This document shows, in pieces, positions 1-8,544 of a stretch of DNA of 64,000 nt. The translations under genes were made by a program, and so were the position numbers. Under the pieces are notes generated by a model. That model saw only the letters and a list, made by a program, of their open reading frames with translations. It had not been told where the DNA came from and did no database searches. How positions within the stretch are numbered: the first letter of the stretch is position 1; the number at the start of each line of letters is the position of its first letter. Source of the DNA: Microbacterium nymphoidis (GTDB lineage Bacteria > Actinomycetota > Actinomycetes > Actinomycetales > Microbacteriaceae); contig NZ_JAJNOD010000008.1 of assembly GCF_021044885.1 (NCBI RefSeq), forward strand, positions 62,001-126,000. Reading direction: 5' to 3'.

Positions 1-440
1 TCCAGATGCTGGTGGAGGCACACCTGCTCCCCGGCGGCCTGATCCGCAACGCCCACCAGCAGTTCATCCGTCGCGACCAGCGCCTGCGTGTGGAGAACGC
101 GGACACCGCGTGGACCAACGCCTTCACCGCCGGCGAGGAGATCATCATCCCGCTGAAGAACGCCGATGGCGGCTACATCGCCGATGAAGAGACCCTCAAG
201 CGCCTCGAAGGTGAGGGCCGGGTGGCGTTCCGTTACGCCGGCATCAATCCCAACGGATCCCTCAACGACATCGCCGGTCTCACCAACGAGGCGGGCAACG
301 TGGTGGGCCTCATGCCGCACCCGGAGCACGCCGTGGAGCCGGGCTTCGGCCCGAACACCCCCGCAGCGATGCGCTCCGGCGAGGACGGCATCACGTTCTT
401 CGAGTCCGCGCTCGCCGCGATCGCTCGCGTCGCAGCCTGA
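1..440 (+). CDS. purQ: Phosphoribosylformylglycinamidine synthase, glutaminase subunit PurQ (C-terminal part)
   Basis: The 5' part lies outside the window; the reading frame starts at base 3. The remaining 145 or so residues match the C-terminal half of PurQ, the class I glutamine amidotransferase subunit that feeds ammonia to PurL in the fourth step of purine synthesis. The segment MPHPEH near residue 105 of the visible part carries the His and Glu of the Cys-His-Glu triad; the nucleophilic Cys is off the left edge. The end (ITFFESALAAIA) is typical of the family. A strong hairpin follows directly, so purQ probably ends its transcription unit here. Confidence 0.95.
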   Translation, partial: QMLVEAHLLPGGLIRNAHQQFIRRDQRLRVENADTAWTNAFTAGEEIIIPLKNADGGYIADEETLKRLEGEGRVAFRYAGINPNGSLNDIAGLTNEAGNVVGLMPHPEHAVEPGFGPNTPAAMRSGEDGITFFESALAAIARVAA

Positions 441-450
441 GAGCATACGA

Positions 451-478
451 GAACGGCCCTGCCTCGGCAGGGCCGTTC
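451..478. terminator. Bidirectional hairpin terminator
   Basis: Perfect 13-bp inverted repeat (451-463 with 466-478, outer sequence GAACGGCC) between the convergent ends of purQ and the DUF1761 gene. There is no T tract, as is usual in high-GC actinobacteria. Confidence 0.8.
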
Positions 479-483
479 GTCGT

Positions 484-915
484 TCAGACGGTGCCGGCGG
501 GCGGCCAGACGCCGATGATCACGGCCATGACCACCACCGTCACCAGCTCGTGCATCACGTTCATGACCGTCAGCGCCGGCGGCCGCCCCTCGAACGCATC
601 GTGGGTGATGAAGCGCGCGGCGGTGAACCCAGCCCACAGCAGCACGCCGGTGACGAGGGCCGACACCAGGTAGCTGCCCTCGTAGAAGTGCCACGCGATG
701 GTGGTCGAGCCAGCCAGCACCCAGGAGGTGATGAAGCTCACCACGACGGTGACGAGGATGGGCGTCACGGCGCTCGCTCCCTCGCGATGGGGGTCGACCT
801 TGGCCAGCGCCATCCACTTCGTTCCGAACACTTTCGGGGTGTACCAGACGCTGCCGACGATCATGGTCGACAGCGTCGCCAGGATCACGCTCCAGTAGTT
901 GATTTCAGGGACCAT
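484..915 (-). CDS. DUF1761 family small membrane protein
   Basis: A 143-residue protein with four predicted membrane helices. It opens with NYWSVILATLSTMIVGSVWY and has the GSVWYTPKVFG and HxFYEGSY regions I associate with DUF1761 proteins. The function of the family is unknown. The ATG start is supported by a GAGGAG ribosome site about 11 bases upstream. It is transcribed alone, convergent with purQ and divergent from the hydroxyacid dehydrogenase at 998. Family assignment is by recognition of the pattern and length; a role cannot be inferred. Confidence 0.8.
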   Translation of the reverse strand: MVPEINYWSVILATLSTMIVGSVWYTPKVFGTKWMALAKVDPHREGASAVTPILVTVVVSFITSWVLAGSTTIAWHFYEGSYLVSALVTGVLLWAGFTAARFITHDAFEGRPPALTVMNVMHELVTVVVMAVIIGVWPPAGTV

Positions 916-997
916 GCTCGTTCTCCTCGGATCGGGATGACGCGAGCATAGCGATCACCCGGTGCTGTCGGGGGCGGAATCGGAATAGGGTCGAATC

Positions 998-1933
998 ATG
1001 TCGAAGCTGAGCGTGTCCGTGCCCACCGAACGACTCGAGCGGGACGTGCGTGCACGACTCACCCCGGAGCAGATCGCAGCGATCGATCTGTTCGTGTGGG
1101 ACATGACCGATCCCACGCCCCGCCAGCGCATCGACATCGTGGTGCCGCCGTACATGTCGGCGCGCGACGCCCTCCCCCGCCTCGCGGACGTGACGACGCG
1201 CCTGGTGCAGAGCCAGTCCATCGGCTGGGACGACGTTCCCCACCACCTGCCCGCCGGTCACGTCTTCGCCAATGCCGCCAGCGTGCACGAGACGGCCACC
1301 GCGGAGCTCGCCCTCGCACTCACCCTCGCCGTGCAACGACGCCTGCCCCAGTACGTGCGTCAGCAGGACGCGCACGAGTGGCGGGGCAGGTTCGCGAACG
1401 GACTGGCCGACTGCCGCGTGCTGCTGCTCGGGTACGGCGGCGTCGGTAAGGCGACCGCGGCGCGGCTGGACCCGTTCGAGGTCGAGGTGGTGCCGGTCGC
1501 ATCGTCCGCGCGCGTCGAGGACGGCCGCGAGGTGCACGCGATGAGCGAGCTCGCGGAGCTGCTGCCGACCGCCGACGTCCTCATCGTCACGCTGCCCGAC
1601 ACCCCAGACACCCGGGGCCTCATCGACGACGCCGTGCTGTCGGCGCTTCCCGACGGCGCGCTGGTGGTCAACGTCGGACGCGGCCCGATCATCGACACGG
1701 ACGCGCTGGTGGATCACCTGCGCCGTGAGCGGATCCTCGCCGCGCTCGACGTGACGGAGCCCGAGCCGCTGCCGGCGGATCACCCGCTGTGGTCCGCTCC
1801 CGGCGTGCTGATCTCCCCGCACGTTGGCGGTGCGTCGGCTGCCATGCAGCCGCGCATCGCCCAGCTCGTGGCCGACCAGATCACGCGGATGCTGGACGGC
1901 GAGGACGCCCGCAACGTGGTCTACTCCAGCTGA
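998..1933 (+). CDS. D-isomer-specific 2-hydroxyacid dehydrogenase family protein
   Basis: A 311-residue NAD(P)-dependent oxidoreductase of the family that includes phosphoglycerate and glyoxylate/hydroxypyruvate reductases. The Rossmann motif GYGGVG is at residues 145-150. The catalytic set of the family is visible: Arg228 in VNVGRGPIID, Glu254 in DVTEPEPLP and His275 in SPHVGGAS. The N-terminal substrate-binding lobe is short, as in the small phosphoglycerate dehydrogenase-like members. The substrate cannot be told from sequence. The stop codon is followed after one base by a GTG that opens a 64-residue ORF, so the two are probably cotranscribed. Confidence 0.88.
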   Translation: MSKLSVSVPTERLERDVRARLTPEQIAAIDLFVWDMTDPTPRQRIDIVVPPYMSARDALPRLADVTTRLVQSQSIGWDDVPHHLPAGHVFANAASVHETATAELALALTLAVQRRLPQYVRQQDAHEWRGRFANGLADCRVLLLGYGGVGKATAARLDPFEVEVVPVASSARVEDGREVHAMSELAELLPTADVLIVTLPDTPDTRGLIDDAVLSALPDGALVVNVGRGPIIDTDALVDHLRRERILAALDVTEPEPLPADHPLWSAPGVLISPHVGGASAAMQPRIAQLVADQITRMLDGEDARNVVYSS

Positions 1934-1934
1934 C

Positions 1935-2129
1935 GTGAGCACCTACGTCCCCTTCGCGTGGACAGAAGCCGGCACCACCGTGCGAATCACCCGCGGCGGC
2001 ACACTCGTGACGGTCGTCGGCGGGGCGGACGCTCGCCGGCTGCTGGCCCGGCTGGGCGACTCGGATGAGAACGATCAGGCGCTGCTCCAGCGCGCGACGG
2101 GCAACTACAGGCGGGGCAACGAGCGCTAG
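1935..2129 (+). CDS. Small hypothetical protein downstream of hydroxyacid dehydrogenase
   Basis: A 64-residue ORF that starts with GTG one base after the dehydrogenase stop. It begins VSTYVPFAWTEAGTT and ends in a basic tail (ATGNYRRGNER). It holds a short beta-rich segment (TVRITRGGTLVTVVGG) followed by a helical stretch. The tight spacing argues for translational coupling with the upstream gene. I do not recognise a family. Codon use is like that of its neighbours. The stretch from 2130 to 2332 behind it holds only the leader of the next gene. Confidence 0.55.
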   Translation: MSTYVPFAWTEAGTTVRITRGGTLVTVVGGADARRLLARLGDSDENDQALLQRATGNYRRGNER

Positions 2130-2332
2130 CGTCTCCGCCCGATCGCGACCGCGTGTGACCGGGTACAGCAGTGCCATCTGAGCGCCGGCACCGCAGACGC
2201 CACCGTCTGTCCACAGTCCGGGAGGCCGCAACCGCGGGAGCCCCGGGAAACCCGCTATCGTCGCGTCCGCGGTGCGTCCACCGCCCCTTCTCGAACTCGA
2301 CGAGACGACCGGGCGCACCAGGGAGGAGCCGC

Positions 2333-5300
2333 GTGGCTCACGGAATCTCTTCGTCGCGCCGTCGGGGATGGCGGCCGGGCACGCCTGTGATCGCCGCGCT
2401 GGCCATCGTGCTCTCAGCGGTCCTCGCCGCCCTTCCCGCTTCCGCCGCGCAGCCGGCGGTCGCGTGGCAAGGTGCACAGGCATCCGTGAACGCTGCGGTG
2501 GATGCCGGCGCAGCGGTGAGCGATGCACTCGCTCCCACCGTGACCGCGGACCCGCTTCCGACGGTGCAGATCGACGGGGTCGTCTGGACGCAGGCCATCG
2601 TGGGCGACTGGGTGTATGCCGCAGGCCGGTTCAGCAGCGCACGACCGGCGGGCGCGGCTCCGGGAACCGGAGAGACGCCGCGCGCGAATCTGCTGCGCTA
2701 CCGGCTGACCACGGGTGAGCTGGATCCGGGCTTCGACGTTCCGGTCAACGGCGCCGTCTACGCGCTGACCGCGTCGCCCGACGGGCGCACGCTGTACTTG
2801 GGCGGGGCGTTCACGCAGGTGGGCACGCAGCCGCGCTACCGGGTCGCTGCGCTCGACACCGCGAGTGGCGCCGTCTCACCGCTCAGCATCGGCGCCAATG
2901 CGACGGTGTACGGCCTGGCCGCAACCGCGGACACGCTCTATCTGACGGGCGGATTCAGCACGATCAACAACAAGCCGCACGCCCGGGTCGGTGCCGCCAG
3001 CACGCTGACGGGCAAGGTGCTCCCCTTCGATGCGACCCTCACCGGCGACGGAGTGGGCCGGAGCATCGCCGTCTCCCCCGACCGTTCGAAGATCGTCGTC
3101 GGCGGCAGCTTCGAGGCCGCGAACGGTTCGACCAACCCGGGGCGCGGCATCGCTGCGCTGGACGCGTCGACGGGTGCCACGGTGCCGTGGGCGATGAACT
3201 CCCTCATCCACAATGCCGGATCCGCAGCGGGTTTCATGGGGGTGACCTCCGATGAGACCAGCGTCTACGGCACGACGTACTCGTTCGACGGCGGAGGAAT
3301 GGAGGGTACCTTCCGTGCGGCCTGGACGGACGGCAGCATCATCACGATGGAGGACTGCCACGGCGATGTGTACGACGTGGCGCTGAGCGACGGACTCATG
3401 TACCGCGCGGGTCACACGCACGCCTGCGCCACTGTTCCGGGAGGCTTCCCGGATGAGGACCCGCTCTTCCACACCCATGCGCTCGCCTTCTCGATGAACG
3501 CCAGCGGACGCACCCTGACCGCCAACCAGGTGCCCACGTACCTCTCCTACGAGGGACAGCCGGCACCGACCCTGCGACACTGGTACCCGACCTTCACGCC
3601 CGGATCCTTCACCGGGCAGGAGCAGGCGACGTGGAGCGTCGCGGCCGGTGACGGGTATGTGGTGTACGGCGGCGAGTTCCCGGCCGTGCAGGGCACGCCG
3701 CAGCAGGGGCTGGTCCGGTTCGCGAGCTCACGGGTCGCCCCGAACAAGCAGGGCCCGGTCGTCACCGGCGGGGCCTACGGCGTCCACGCTGCCAGCGCGT
3801 TGCGGGGCGAGGTGGTCCTCACCTGGACGAGCAACTATGACCCGGACGACGCATCGCTCACCTACGCGGTCGAGCGCCGCGGGGAGTCCGCGCCGCTGTT
3901 CACCACCTCGGCAGCCTCCACCCGCTGGAACCGTCCGGTGCTCAGCTACCGCGATCAGGGCCGCCCGGCCGGATCCGTGCAGGAGTACCGGGTCGTCGTC
4001 AGCGATGTCCACGGCAACAGCACCGCGAGCGACTGGACCGCGATCACCGTCAGCAGCACCGACAGCACCGAGCAGAACGTCATCGCAGCCGACGGATTCA
4101 GCCGGACGGAGTCGACCGGCTGGGGCGTGGCCGCCATCGGCGGACGCTGGCTCACGAGCGGTGGAGCGGGTGAGTTCAGCATGGCCGACAGCACGGCGAA
4201 CATCGCGCTGGCGCCCGGTCAGACGCGCGGCGCGCTGCTGGATTCGGTACAGACCAGCGACAGCATCACGCGGGTGCGCGTCAGCGTCGACCGGGCCTCC
4301 GAGGGTGGCGTCGTCAGTGCCAACGTCCACGCCCGGGTGGTCGGCTCTGCCGGGTACTCGGCTCGGGTGCGGTTCGAGCCCGGCGGCGTCGTGCGGCTGT
4401 ACCTGCTACAGGGCGAGACGCTTCTGGGCGGTAAGAGCGTTGTCCTCACCGGCTACACGCCGGGCACCGATGTGCTCGTCGCGGTGAGTGCGCGGGGTAC
4501 CGCACCGACACAGCTGAGCGCGAAGGTCTGGGCCGCTGACGCCGCGGAACCGTCCCAGTGGCAGATCACCGCCACCGACACCACCCCCGCGCTCCAGGCA
4601 GCCGGTGCCATCGGCCTCGGAGGCTCCTCCAGTTCGCTGTCGACCGTCCCGGTAACCACCGTGCGCTTCGACGACTACTCGGTCACCGATGGCCGCCCGC
4701 TCGGATCGCCGAACGGGAACACCGCACCGCGAGCCGCGTTCAGCAGCAGCACCGACGCTCTGACCGCGTCCTTCGATGCCGCGGCCTCCACCGATGCGGA
4801 GGGTGCCATCCGGCAGTACCTGTGGGACTTCGGGGACGGCACGAGCGGATCGGGATCGACGGCTCAGCACACCTATGCGCAACCGGGGCAGTACACCGTG
4901 ACGCTGACGGTGACCGACGCCGCCGGTGCGACCAACGCGGTCTCCCAGTTGGTGTCCGTCCTTGCGGACCCCCCGGCGGAGATCATCGCCCGCGACGACT
5001 TCGCCCGGACGGCGTCCGCATCGTGGGGTTCCGCCGTCGTCGGCGGCCCCTGGCTGCTGCGGGGAGGCGACGGTGACTTCTCGGTGAGCGGTGATGCCGG
5101 ACGGATCGAGCTGAGGCCCTCGTGGACGAGAACAGCGACACTGACGCAGGCGACCTCCGCTTCCACGACCGTCGAGACCACGTTCTCCGCCGATGCGGTG
5201 CCCACGGGTGCCGGCGCGGTGTCCCTCAGTGTGATCGGGCGCCAGACGACGGCCGGCAGCTACCAGGCGCGGGTGCGCATCGAGGCGGGTGGCACGGTGC

Positions 5301-5611
5301 GGCTGTATCTCCTGCGCGACGAGGTGTCCATCGCCGGCGCCGGGCTCGTCCTGCCCGGCACATATCGAGCGGGCGAGGCTCTCCATGTGCGCCTGCGGGT
5401 GTCAGGCGGTGGCCCCACAGCCGCGGCGGCGAAGCTCTGGCGCGACGGGTCGTCGGAGCCGGCCGACTGGCAGCTCAGCGGCAGCGACGGCACCGACGGC
5501 ATGCAGACCGCCGGATGGGTGGGCCTGAAGGGGACCCTGTCCGCGTCGACCACGGCGCCACGCATCGTCCTGAGCATCAGCGACTTCCAGGCGACCGGCG
5601 CCGCACGCTGA
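2333..5611 (+). CDS. Large secreted protein with beta-propeller-like N-terminus, FN3-like and PKD domains
   Basis: A 1092-residue exported protein. GTG at 2333 is chosen because GGGAGGAG ends five bases before it and because the product then starts with a classical signal peptide (Arg-rich n-region, hydrophobic residues 18-35, cleavage near ASA-AQ at 38-39). Residues about 75-475 contain repeated 'VYALTASPDGRTLYLGGAF'-like blades, suggesting a propeller. An FN3-like segment follows (about 483-577). A domain of about 200 residues occurs twice (about 584-786 and 882-1092, each with ARVRxExGGxVRLYLL); between the two copies is a PKD domain (about 803-876) with DFGDGTS. No catalytic motif was recognised and there is no LPxTG or C-terminal helix, so it is probably released; a glycan- or adhesion-related role is a guess. 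Confidence 0.8.
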   Translation: MAHGISSSRRRGWRPGTPVIAALAIVLSAVLAALPASAAQPAVAWQGAQASVNAAVDAGAAVSDALAPTVTADPLPTVQIDGVVWTQAIVGDWVYAAGRFSSARPAGAAPGTGETPRANLLRYRLTTGELDPGFDVPVNGAVYALTASPDGRTLYLGGAFTQVGTQPRYRVAALDTASGAVSPLSIGANATVYGLAATADTLYLTGGFSTINNKPHARVGAASTLTGKVLPFDATLTGDGVGRSIAVSPDRSKIVVGGSFEAANGSTNPGRGIAALDASTGATVPWAMNSLIHNAGSAAGFMGVTSDETSVYGTTYSFDGGGMEGTFRAAWTDGSIITMEDCHGDVYDVALSDGLMYRAGHTHACATVPGGFPDEDPLFHTHALAFSMNASGRTLTANQVPTYLSYEGQPAPTLRHWYPTFTPGSFTGQEQATWSVAAGDGYVVYGGEFPAVQGTPQQGLVRFASSRVAPNKQGPVVTGGAYGVHAASALRGEVVLTWTSNYDPDDASLTYAVERRGESAPLFTTSAASTRWNRPVLSYRDQGRPAGSVQEYRVVVSDVHGNSTASDWTAITVSSTDSTEQNVIAADGFSRTESTGWGVAAIGGRWLTSGGAGEFSMADSTANIALAPGQTRGALLDSVQTSDSITRVRVSVDRASEGGVVSANVHARVVGSAGYSARVRFEPGGVVRLYLLQGETLLGGKSVVLTGYTPGTDVLVAVSARGTAPTQLSAKVWAADAAEPSQWQITATDTTPALQAAGAIGLGGSSSSLSTVPVTTVRFDDYSVTDGRPLGSPNGNTAPRAAFSSSTDALTASFDAAASTDAEGAIRQYLWDFGDGTSGSGSTAQHTYAQPGQYTVTLTVTDAAGATNAVSQLVSVLADPPAEIIARDDFARTASASWGSAVVGGPWLLRGGDGDFSVSGDAGRIELRPSWTRTATLTQATSASTTVETTFSADAVPTGAGAVSLSVIGRQTTAGSYQARVRIEAGGTVRLYLLRDEVSIAGAGLVLPGTYRAGEALHVRLRVSGGGPTAAAAKLWRDGSSEPADWQLSGSDGTDGMQTAGWVGLKGTLSASTTAPRIVLSISDFQATGAAR

Positions 5612-5629
5612 GGCCTTGGAGGGGGACTT

Positions 5630-5667
5630 CATCGGGCGCGGGCGTGCAACGCCGCCGGCACCCGATG
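5630..5667. terminator. Possible terminator between convergent genes
   Basis: CATCGGG (5630-5636) pairs with CCCGATG (5661-5667), with an inner GGCGT/ACGCC stem at 5641-5653. It lies between the end of the PKD protein and the end of hemQ. The long interior loop makes it weaker than the other terminators here. Confidence 0.4.
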
Positions 5668-5680
5668 AGGGGCACCGGCC

Positions 5681-6388
5681 TCAGAGGAATCGGGGGAACA
5701 GCTCCGCCGGATCCACACGCGGACCGGTGAAGAACGGGATCTCCTCCCGCACGTGGCGGCGGGCGCCCGTCGCACGCAGCTCGCGCATGAGGTCGACGAT
5801 GCGCACGAGTTCGTCCGCTTCGAACGACAGCAGCCACTCGTAGTCGCCCAGGCCGAAGGCCGCGACGGTGTTGGCGAGCACATCGCCGTAATCCCGCGCG
5901 GCCGCGCCGTGCTCGCGCAGCAGTCCTGCCCGCTCGGCGTCGGGCAGGAGGTACCACTCGTACGAGCGGACGAACGGGTACAGACAGATGTACCCGCGGG
6001 GGGCATCCCCGGCGAGGAAGGCGGGCACGTGTCCGCGGTTGAACTCGGCTGTGCGGTGCACGCCCACCACCGACCACACGGGGTCAAGCGCGCCGCCGGC
6101 GGCGTCGATGACTGCGCGATACGCAGCCTGCAGGTTCTCCACCGTCGGTCCGTGCCACCAGACGAGCACCTCGGCGTCCGCGCGGAAGCCGGAGACGTCG
6201 TAGGTGCCGCGCAGCGTCACGTCGTCCGCAGACGACTCCAGCGCGCGCACCACATCGGCGGCGGTGCCGTCGCCGGAACGGGTGGCGGTGAAGGCCGCGT
6301 ACATCGTGAACACCGTGGAAGCGTTGACGGCGTCGGCCACCGCCGAGTGATCGACCACGGGGCGGGTGGGGGTGGTGTTTTCGCTCAT
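5681..6388 (-). CDS. hemQ: Coproheme decarboxylase HemQ/ChdC
   Basis: A 235-residue member of the chlorite dismutase-like family that turns iron-coproporphyrin III into haem b in the coproporphyrin-dependent pathway of monoderm bacteria. His120, Tyr137 (in ICLYPF) and His160 have the same spacing as the distal His, catalytic Tyr and proximal His of the actinobacterial enzyme from Corynebacterium diphtheriae (118, 135, 158 as I recall them). The region [13 protein letters not shown] is also typical. ATG is preceded by GAGGAG. No other haem gene is in the window. The 227-bp region to the divergent GntR gene contains that regulator's operator. Confidence 0.93.
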   Translation of the reverse strand: MSENTTPTRPVVDHSAVADAVNASTVFTMYAAFTATRSGDGTAADVVRALESSADDVTLRGTYDVSGFRADAEVLVWWHGPTVENLQAAYRAVIDAAGGALDPVWSVVGVHRTAEFNRGHVPAFLAGDAPRGYICLYPFVRSYEWYLLPDAERAGLLREHGAAARDYGDVLANTVAAFGLGDYEWLLSFEADELVRIVDLMRELRATGARRHVREEIPFFTGPRVDPAELFPRFL

Positions 6389-6531
6389 GCTGTCTCCTCT
6401 GTCTCAGTCTTCACCGTCGCCGTCACGGCGACGCCGGTCCCGCGCCGGGCGTGACAGCCGGCCGAGATGCCGACGGTGGCGGGGACGAGATCCTCGCCGC
6501 GCTCTGCTGAGGTCGAGCACCCCTCAACCTA

Positions 6532-6559
6532 TCATCAGATGAAGCTCTTCATCTGATGA
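6532..6559. promoter_or_regulatory. Double palindromic operator, probably for the adjacent GntR regulator
   Basis: Two 11-bp sites, TCATCAGATGA (6532-6542) and TCATCTGATGA (6549-6559), each a perfect 5-1-5 palindrome, are centred 17 bp apart and together form a perfect 14-bp inverted repeat (6531-6544 and 6547-6560). Short odd-length palindromes are typical for FCD-type GntR regulators. It lies about 60 bp before the GntR start. It could also affect hemQ, which starts 143 bp away in the other direction. Confidence 0.75.
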
Positions 6560-6615
6560 TCCACCCGTCCTTCAGTCACCCTGTAGGTGTGGTTGAATCA
6601 CGGGAGGAGGTCCCC

Positions 6616-7326
6616 ATGTCACAGCCGTCCGGCAGCGCTCTGGCGCGCCAGACCCTCGCACGCCTGAAAGCGCGGATCTCGTCTGGCGAGTGGCCCGTGG
6701 GTTCTCGGATCCCCACCGAACCCGAGCTGATCGAAGAGCTGAACGTCGGCCGATCGACGGTGCGTGAGGCGGTGCGCTCGCTCGCCACGCTCGGCATGGT
6801 CGAGACCCTGACCGCGCGCGGCACGTTCGTGCGTTCACTGACGCCCGCACCCTCCCTGTTGCTCGATGCGCTGGCGGCCTACCACCCGGCCGAGCTCGTC
6901 GGAATCCGCCGTGCACTGGACGTCGAAGCAGCACAGACGGCGGCCGCGAACTGGACCGCTCCCCTGCTGGAGACGATGGAGTCGACCATCGCCGCGGAGA
7001 TGGAGACGGTGCGCGAAGGCACCGGATCGGTGCGGTGCTCCCTGTTCCACGGAGTGATCGCGCAGGCCTCAGGCAATCGGCTGCTCTTCGACCTCGTGCA
7101 GAACCTCTCGATGGCGCTGGATTCGTCCGGGCTCGGCGACCGGATCGCGGGCGACGTGGATCCCGTGGTGATGCTGGCCGATCACGACCGGCTACTGACG
7201 GCGATCCGTGCGCGCGATGTCGCTGCGGCAGCGCACCTGATGGCGCTGCACGTCGACACACAGCTGCGCACCCTGCAGGAGTCACCGGTGATGACCGAGC
7301 TGGCCTCGCTGCGTTCTGAGGACTGA
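6616..7326 (+). CDS. GntR-family transcriptional regulator, FCD (FadR-like) subfamily
   Basis: A 236-residue regulator: winged-helix GntR domain at about 10-75 (SRIPTEPELIEELNVGRSTVREAVRSL) and an all-helical FCD effector domain at about 85-225 with the metal-ligand type residues of the family (Asp in RRALDVEA, His in FHGVIAQ and DHDRLLTAI, His in MALHV). ATG at 6616 is preferred over the ATG at 6556 because GGAGGAGG lies five bases upstream and because the earlier ATG falls inside the operator. The usual partner gene (a transporter or catabolic enzyme) is absent, so the regulon is unknown; autoregulation is likely. Confidence 0.88.
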   Translation: MSQPSGSALARQTLARLKARISSGEWPVGSRIPTEPELIEELNVGRSTVREAVRSLATLGMVETLTARGTFVRSLTPAPSLLLDALAAYHPAELVGIRRALDVEAAQTAAANWTAPLLETMESTIAAEMETVREGTGSVRCSLFHGVIAQASGNRLLFDLVQNLSMALDSSGLGDRIAGDVDPVVMLADHDRLLTAIRARDVAAAAHLMALHVDTQLRTLQESPVMTELASLRSED

Positions 7327-7338
7327 CTCCTTTTCACA

Positions 7339-7385
7339 GCGCGCACATGGCCCCTATCCGCGCGGGATAGGGGCCATGTGCGCGC
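7339..7385. terminator. Strong bidirectional terminator
   Basis: Perfect 21-bp inverted repeat (7339-7359 with 7365-7385, 5-base GC loop) between the convergent ends of the GntR gene and the TM2 gene. A run of T at 7330-7334 lies on the far side for minus-strand transcripts. Confidence 0.88.
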
Positions 7386-7397
7386 AATGAAGCGCTA

Positions 7398-7739
7398 TCA
7401 GTTGCCGTAGACGCCGAACGTCAGCAGACCCAGCGCACCGCTGATGCCGCCGCTCAGCAGACCGATGACGAAGAAGATGCCGGTGACGATCCAGGCGACC
7501 TTGCGGTTCTCCAGGTAGCCGGCCAGCGGGGCACCCTGCTTGTCTCGCTGCGACCCGGCGAGCGTGATGATGAGATCGATGATCCACCACAGGCCAAGAC
7601 CGCCGATGGTGATCAGCTTGAGGATTCCGGTGCCGATCTTTCCGAGGTAGAAGCGGTCGATACCGAGACCACCGAGCAGCCACGAGAGCAGCCAGGTGAC
7701 GACGAAGGACTTCTGGCCGGGGTGTTGAGGGGCAGACAT
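7398..7739 (-). CDS. TM2 domain-containing membrane protein
   Basis: A 113-residue protein with a TM2 domain: FVVTWLLSWLLGGLGIDRFY is the first helix with the family's G-x-D-RFYLG turn, followed by KLITIGGLGLWWIIDLIITL. A further helix pair lies near the C-terminus (residues about 80-110). TM2 proteins are small inner-membrane proteins without a settled role. The ATG at 7739 is chosen because the domain starts directly after it; no strong ribosome site is visible. It is transcribed alone towards the strong terminator. Confidence 0.85.
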   Translation of the reverse strand: MSAPQHPGQKSFVVTWLLSWLLGGLGIDRFYLGKIGTGILKLITIGGLGLWWIIDLIITLAGSQRDKQGAPLAGYLENRKVAWIVTGIFFVIGLLSGGISGALGLLTFGVYGN

Positions 7740-7837
7740 GAGGTGTCCGATCAGGCGTGGGCCCCGAGGCTGTGCGCGGGCCCGTGGCAGGTGCACAGCA
7801 CCCGCGAGTGTACAGCCCCGGCGAGACGGTTCATAGC

Positions 7838-7873
7838 ACGACGGGCCCCTCCGGCAGCGGAGGGGCCCGTCGT
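7838..7873 (-). terminator. Terminator after apt
   Basis: Perfect 15-bp stem (7838-7852 with 7859-7873, loop GGCAGC) starting 15 bases beyond the apt stop codon. It separates apt from the TM2 gene on the same strand. Confidence 0.82.
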
Positions 7874-7887
7874 CCGGCGAACGCGGC

Positions 7888-8409
7888 TCAGGCGAAGACG
7901 GCGTGCACCGACTTCTCGCCGAGCGCGGCACGTCCGCCGAGACCCTCGATCTCCAGCAGCACCGCCGTACCGGCGACGATGCCGCCCAGCTGCTCGACCA
8001 CACCGTGCGCCGCATGCAGGGTGCCGCCCGTGGCGAGGACATCGTCGACGACGAGCACGCGTGCACCGGCGGGGATGTCCGCGCCCACCTCGATGGTCGC
8101 GGTGCCGTACTCCAGGTCGTATGTCACCTGCGCGGCGGGCTGAGGCGTCTTGCCCGCCTTGCGGATCGGCAGCACTCCGGTTCCCGCGATGGCCGCGGCG
8201 GCCCCGGCGAGCACGAAGCCTCGCGCCTCGACGCCCGCGACCAGATCGAACTGCCCAGCGAAGGGTTCGATCAGCGCGTCGATCGTGGTCCGGAACGCTC
8301 GCGCGTCCGCGAGAAGCGGAGCGATGTCACGGAAGAGGATTCCCGGCTGGGGGAAGTCCTGCGTGAGGCGGATGAGGGAGAACGCGCGGTCCAGTTCGAC
8401 GGAAGTCAC
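7888..8409 (-). CDS. apt: Adenine phosphoribosyltransferase
   Basis: A 173-residue purine salvage enzyme that makes AMP from adenine and PRPP. The PRPP-binding motif VLVVDDVLATGGT is complete, and DFPQPGILFRDIAPLL near the N-terminus and GVEARGFVLA are typical of Apt. GTG at 8409 gives the usual Apt length; a TTG two codons earlier is an alternative. It is divergent from the alpha-glucosidase. In many actinobacteria apt sits near relA and secDF; here it does not. Confidence 0.93.
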   Translation of the reverse strand: MTSVELDRAFSLIRLTQDFPQPGILFRDIAPLLADARAFRTTIDALIEPFAGQFDLVAGVEARGFVLAGAAAAIAGTGVLPIRKAGKTPQPAAQVTYDLEYGTATIEVGADIPAGARVLVVDDVLATGGTLHAAHGVVEQLGGIVAGTAVLLEIEGLGGRAALGEKSVHAVFA

Positions 8410-8476
8410 GTGCAACCACGATACTCGCTGCACCTGAGAAGCGCGCCCGGATGTGCCGCCGTGACGATCATCGTCA

Positions 8477-8490
8477 TCGAATCGATTCGA
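8477..8490. promoter_or_regulatory. Possible LacI-type operator upstream of the alpha-glucosidase
   Basis: TCGAATCGATTCGA is a perfect 14-bp palindrome with a central CG, the form of many LacI-family operators. It lies 55 bp before the glucosidase start in the apt/glucosidase intergenic region. Which of the two LacI proteins in this window would bind, if either, is not shown. Confidence 0.45.
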
Positions 8491-8544
8491 AGTCTGGGAG
8501 CGGCGACCCTCGCATTCCGGGGTACGTGCACTACGGTGGTGCGC

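Noticed and set aside
6556..6615. Upstream start for the GntR regulator at 6556
   Set aside because: That ATG lies within the second operator half, lacks an SD, and the added residues precede the normal N-terminus; ATG 6616 has a strong SD.
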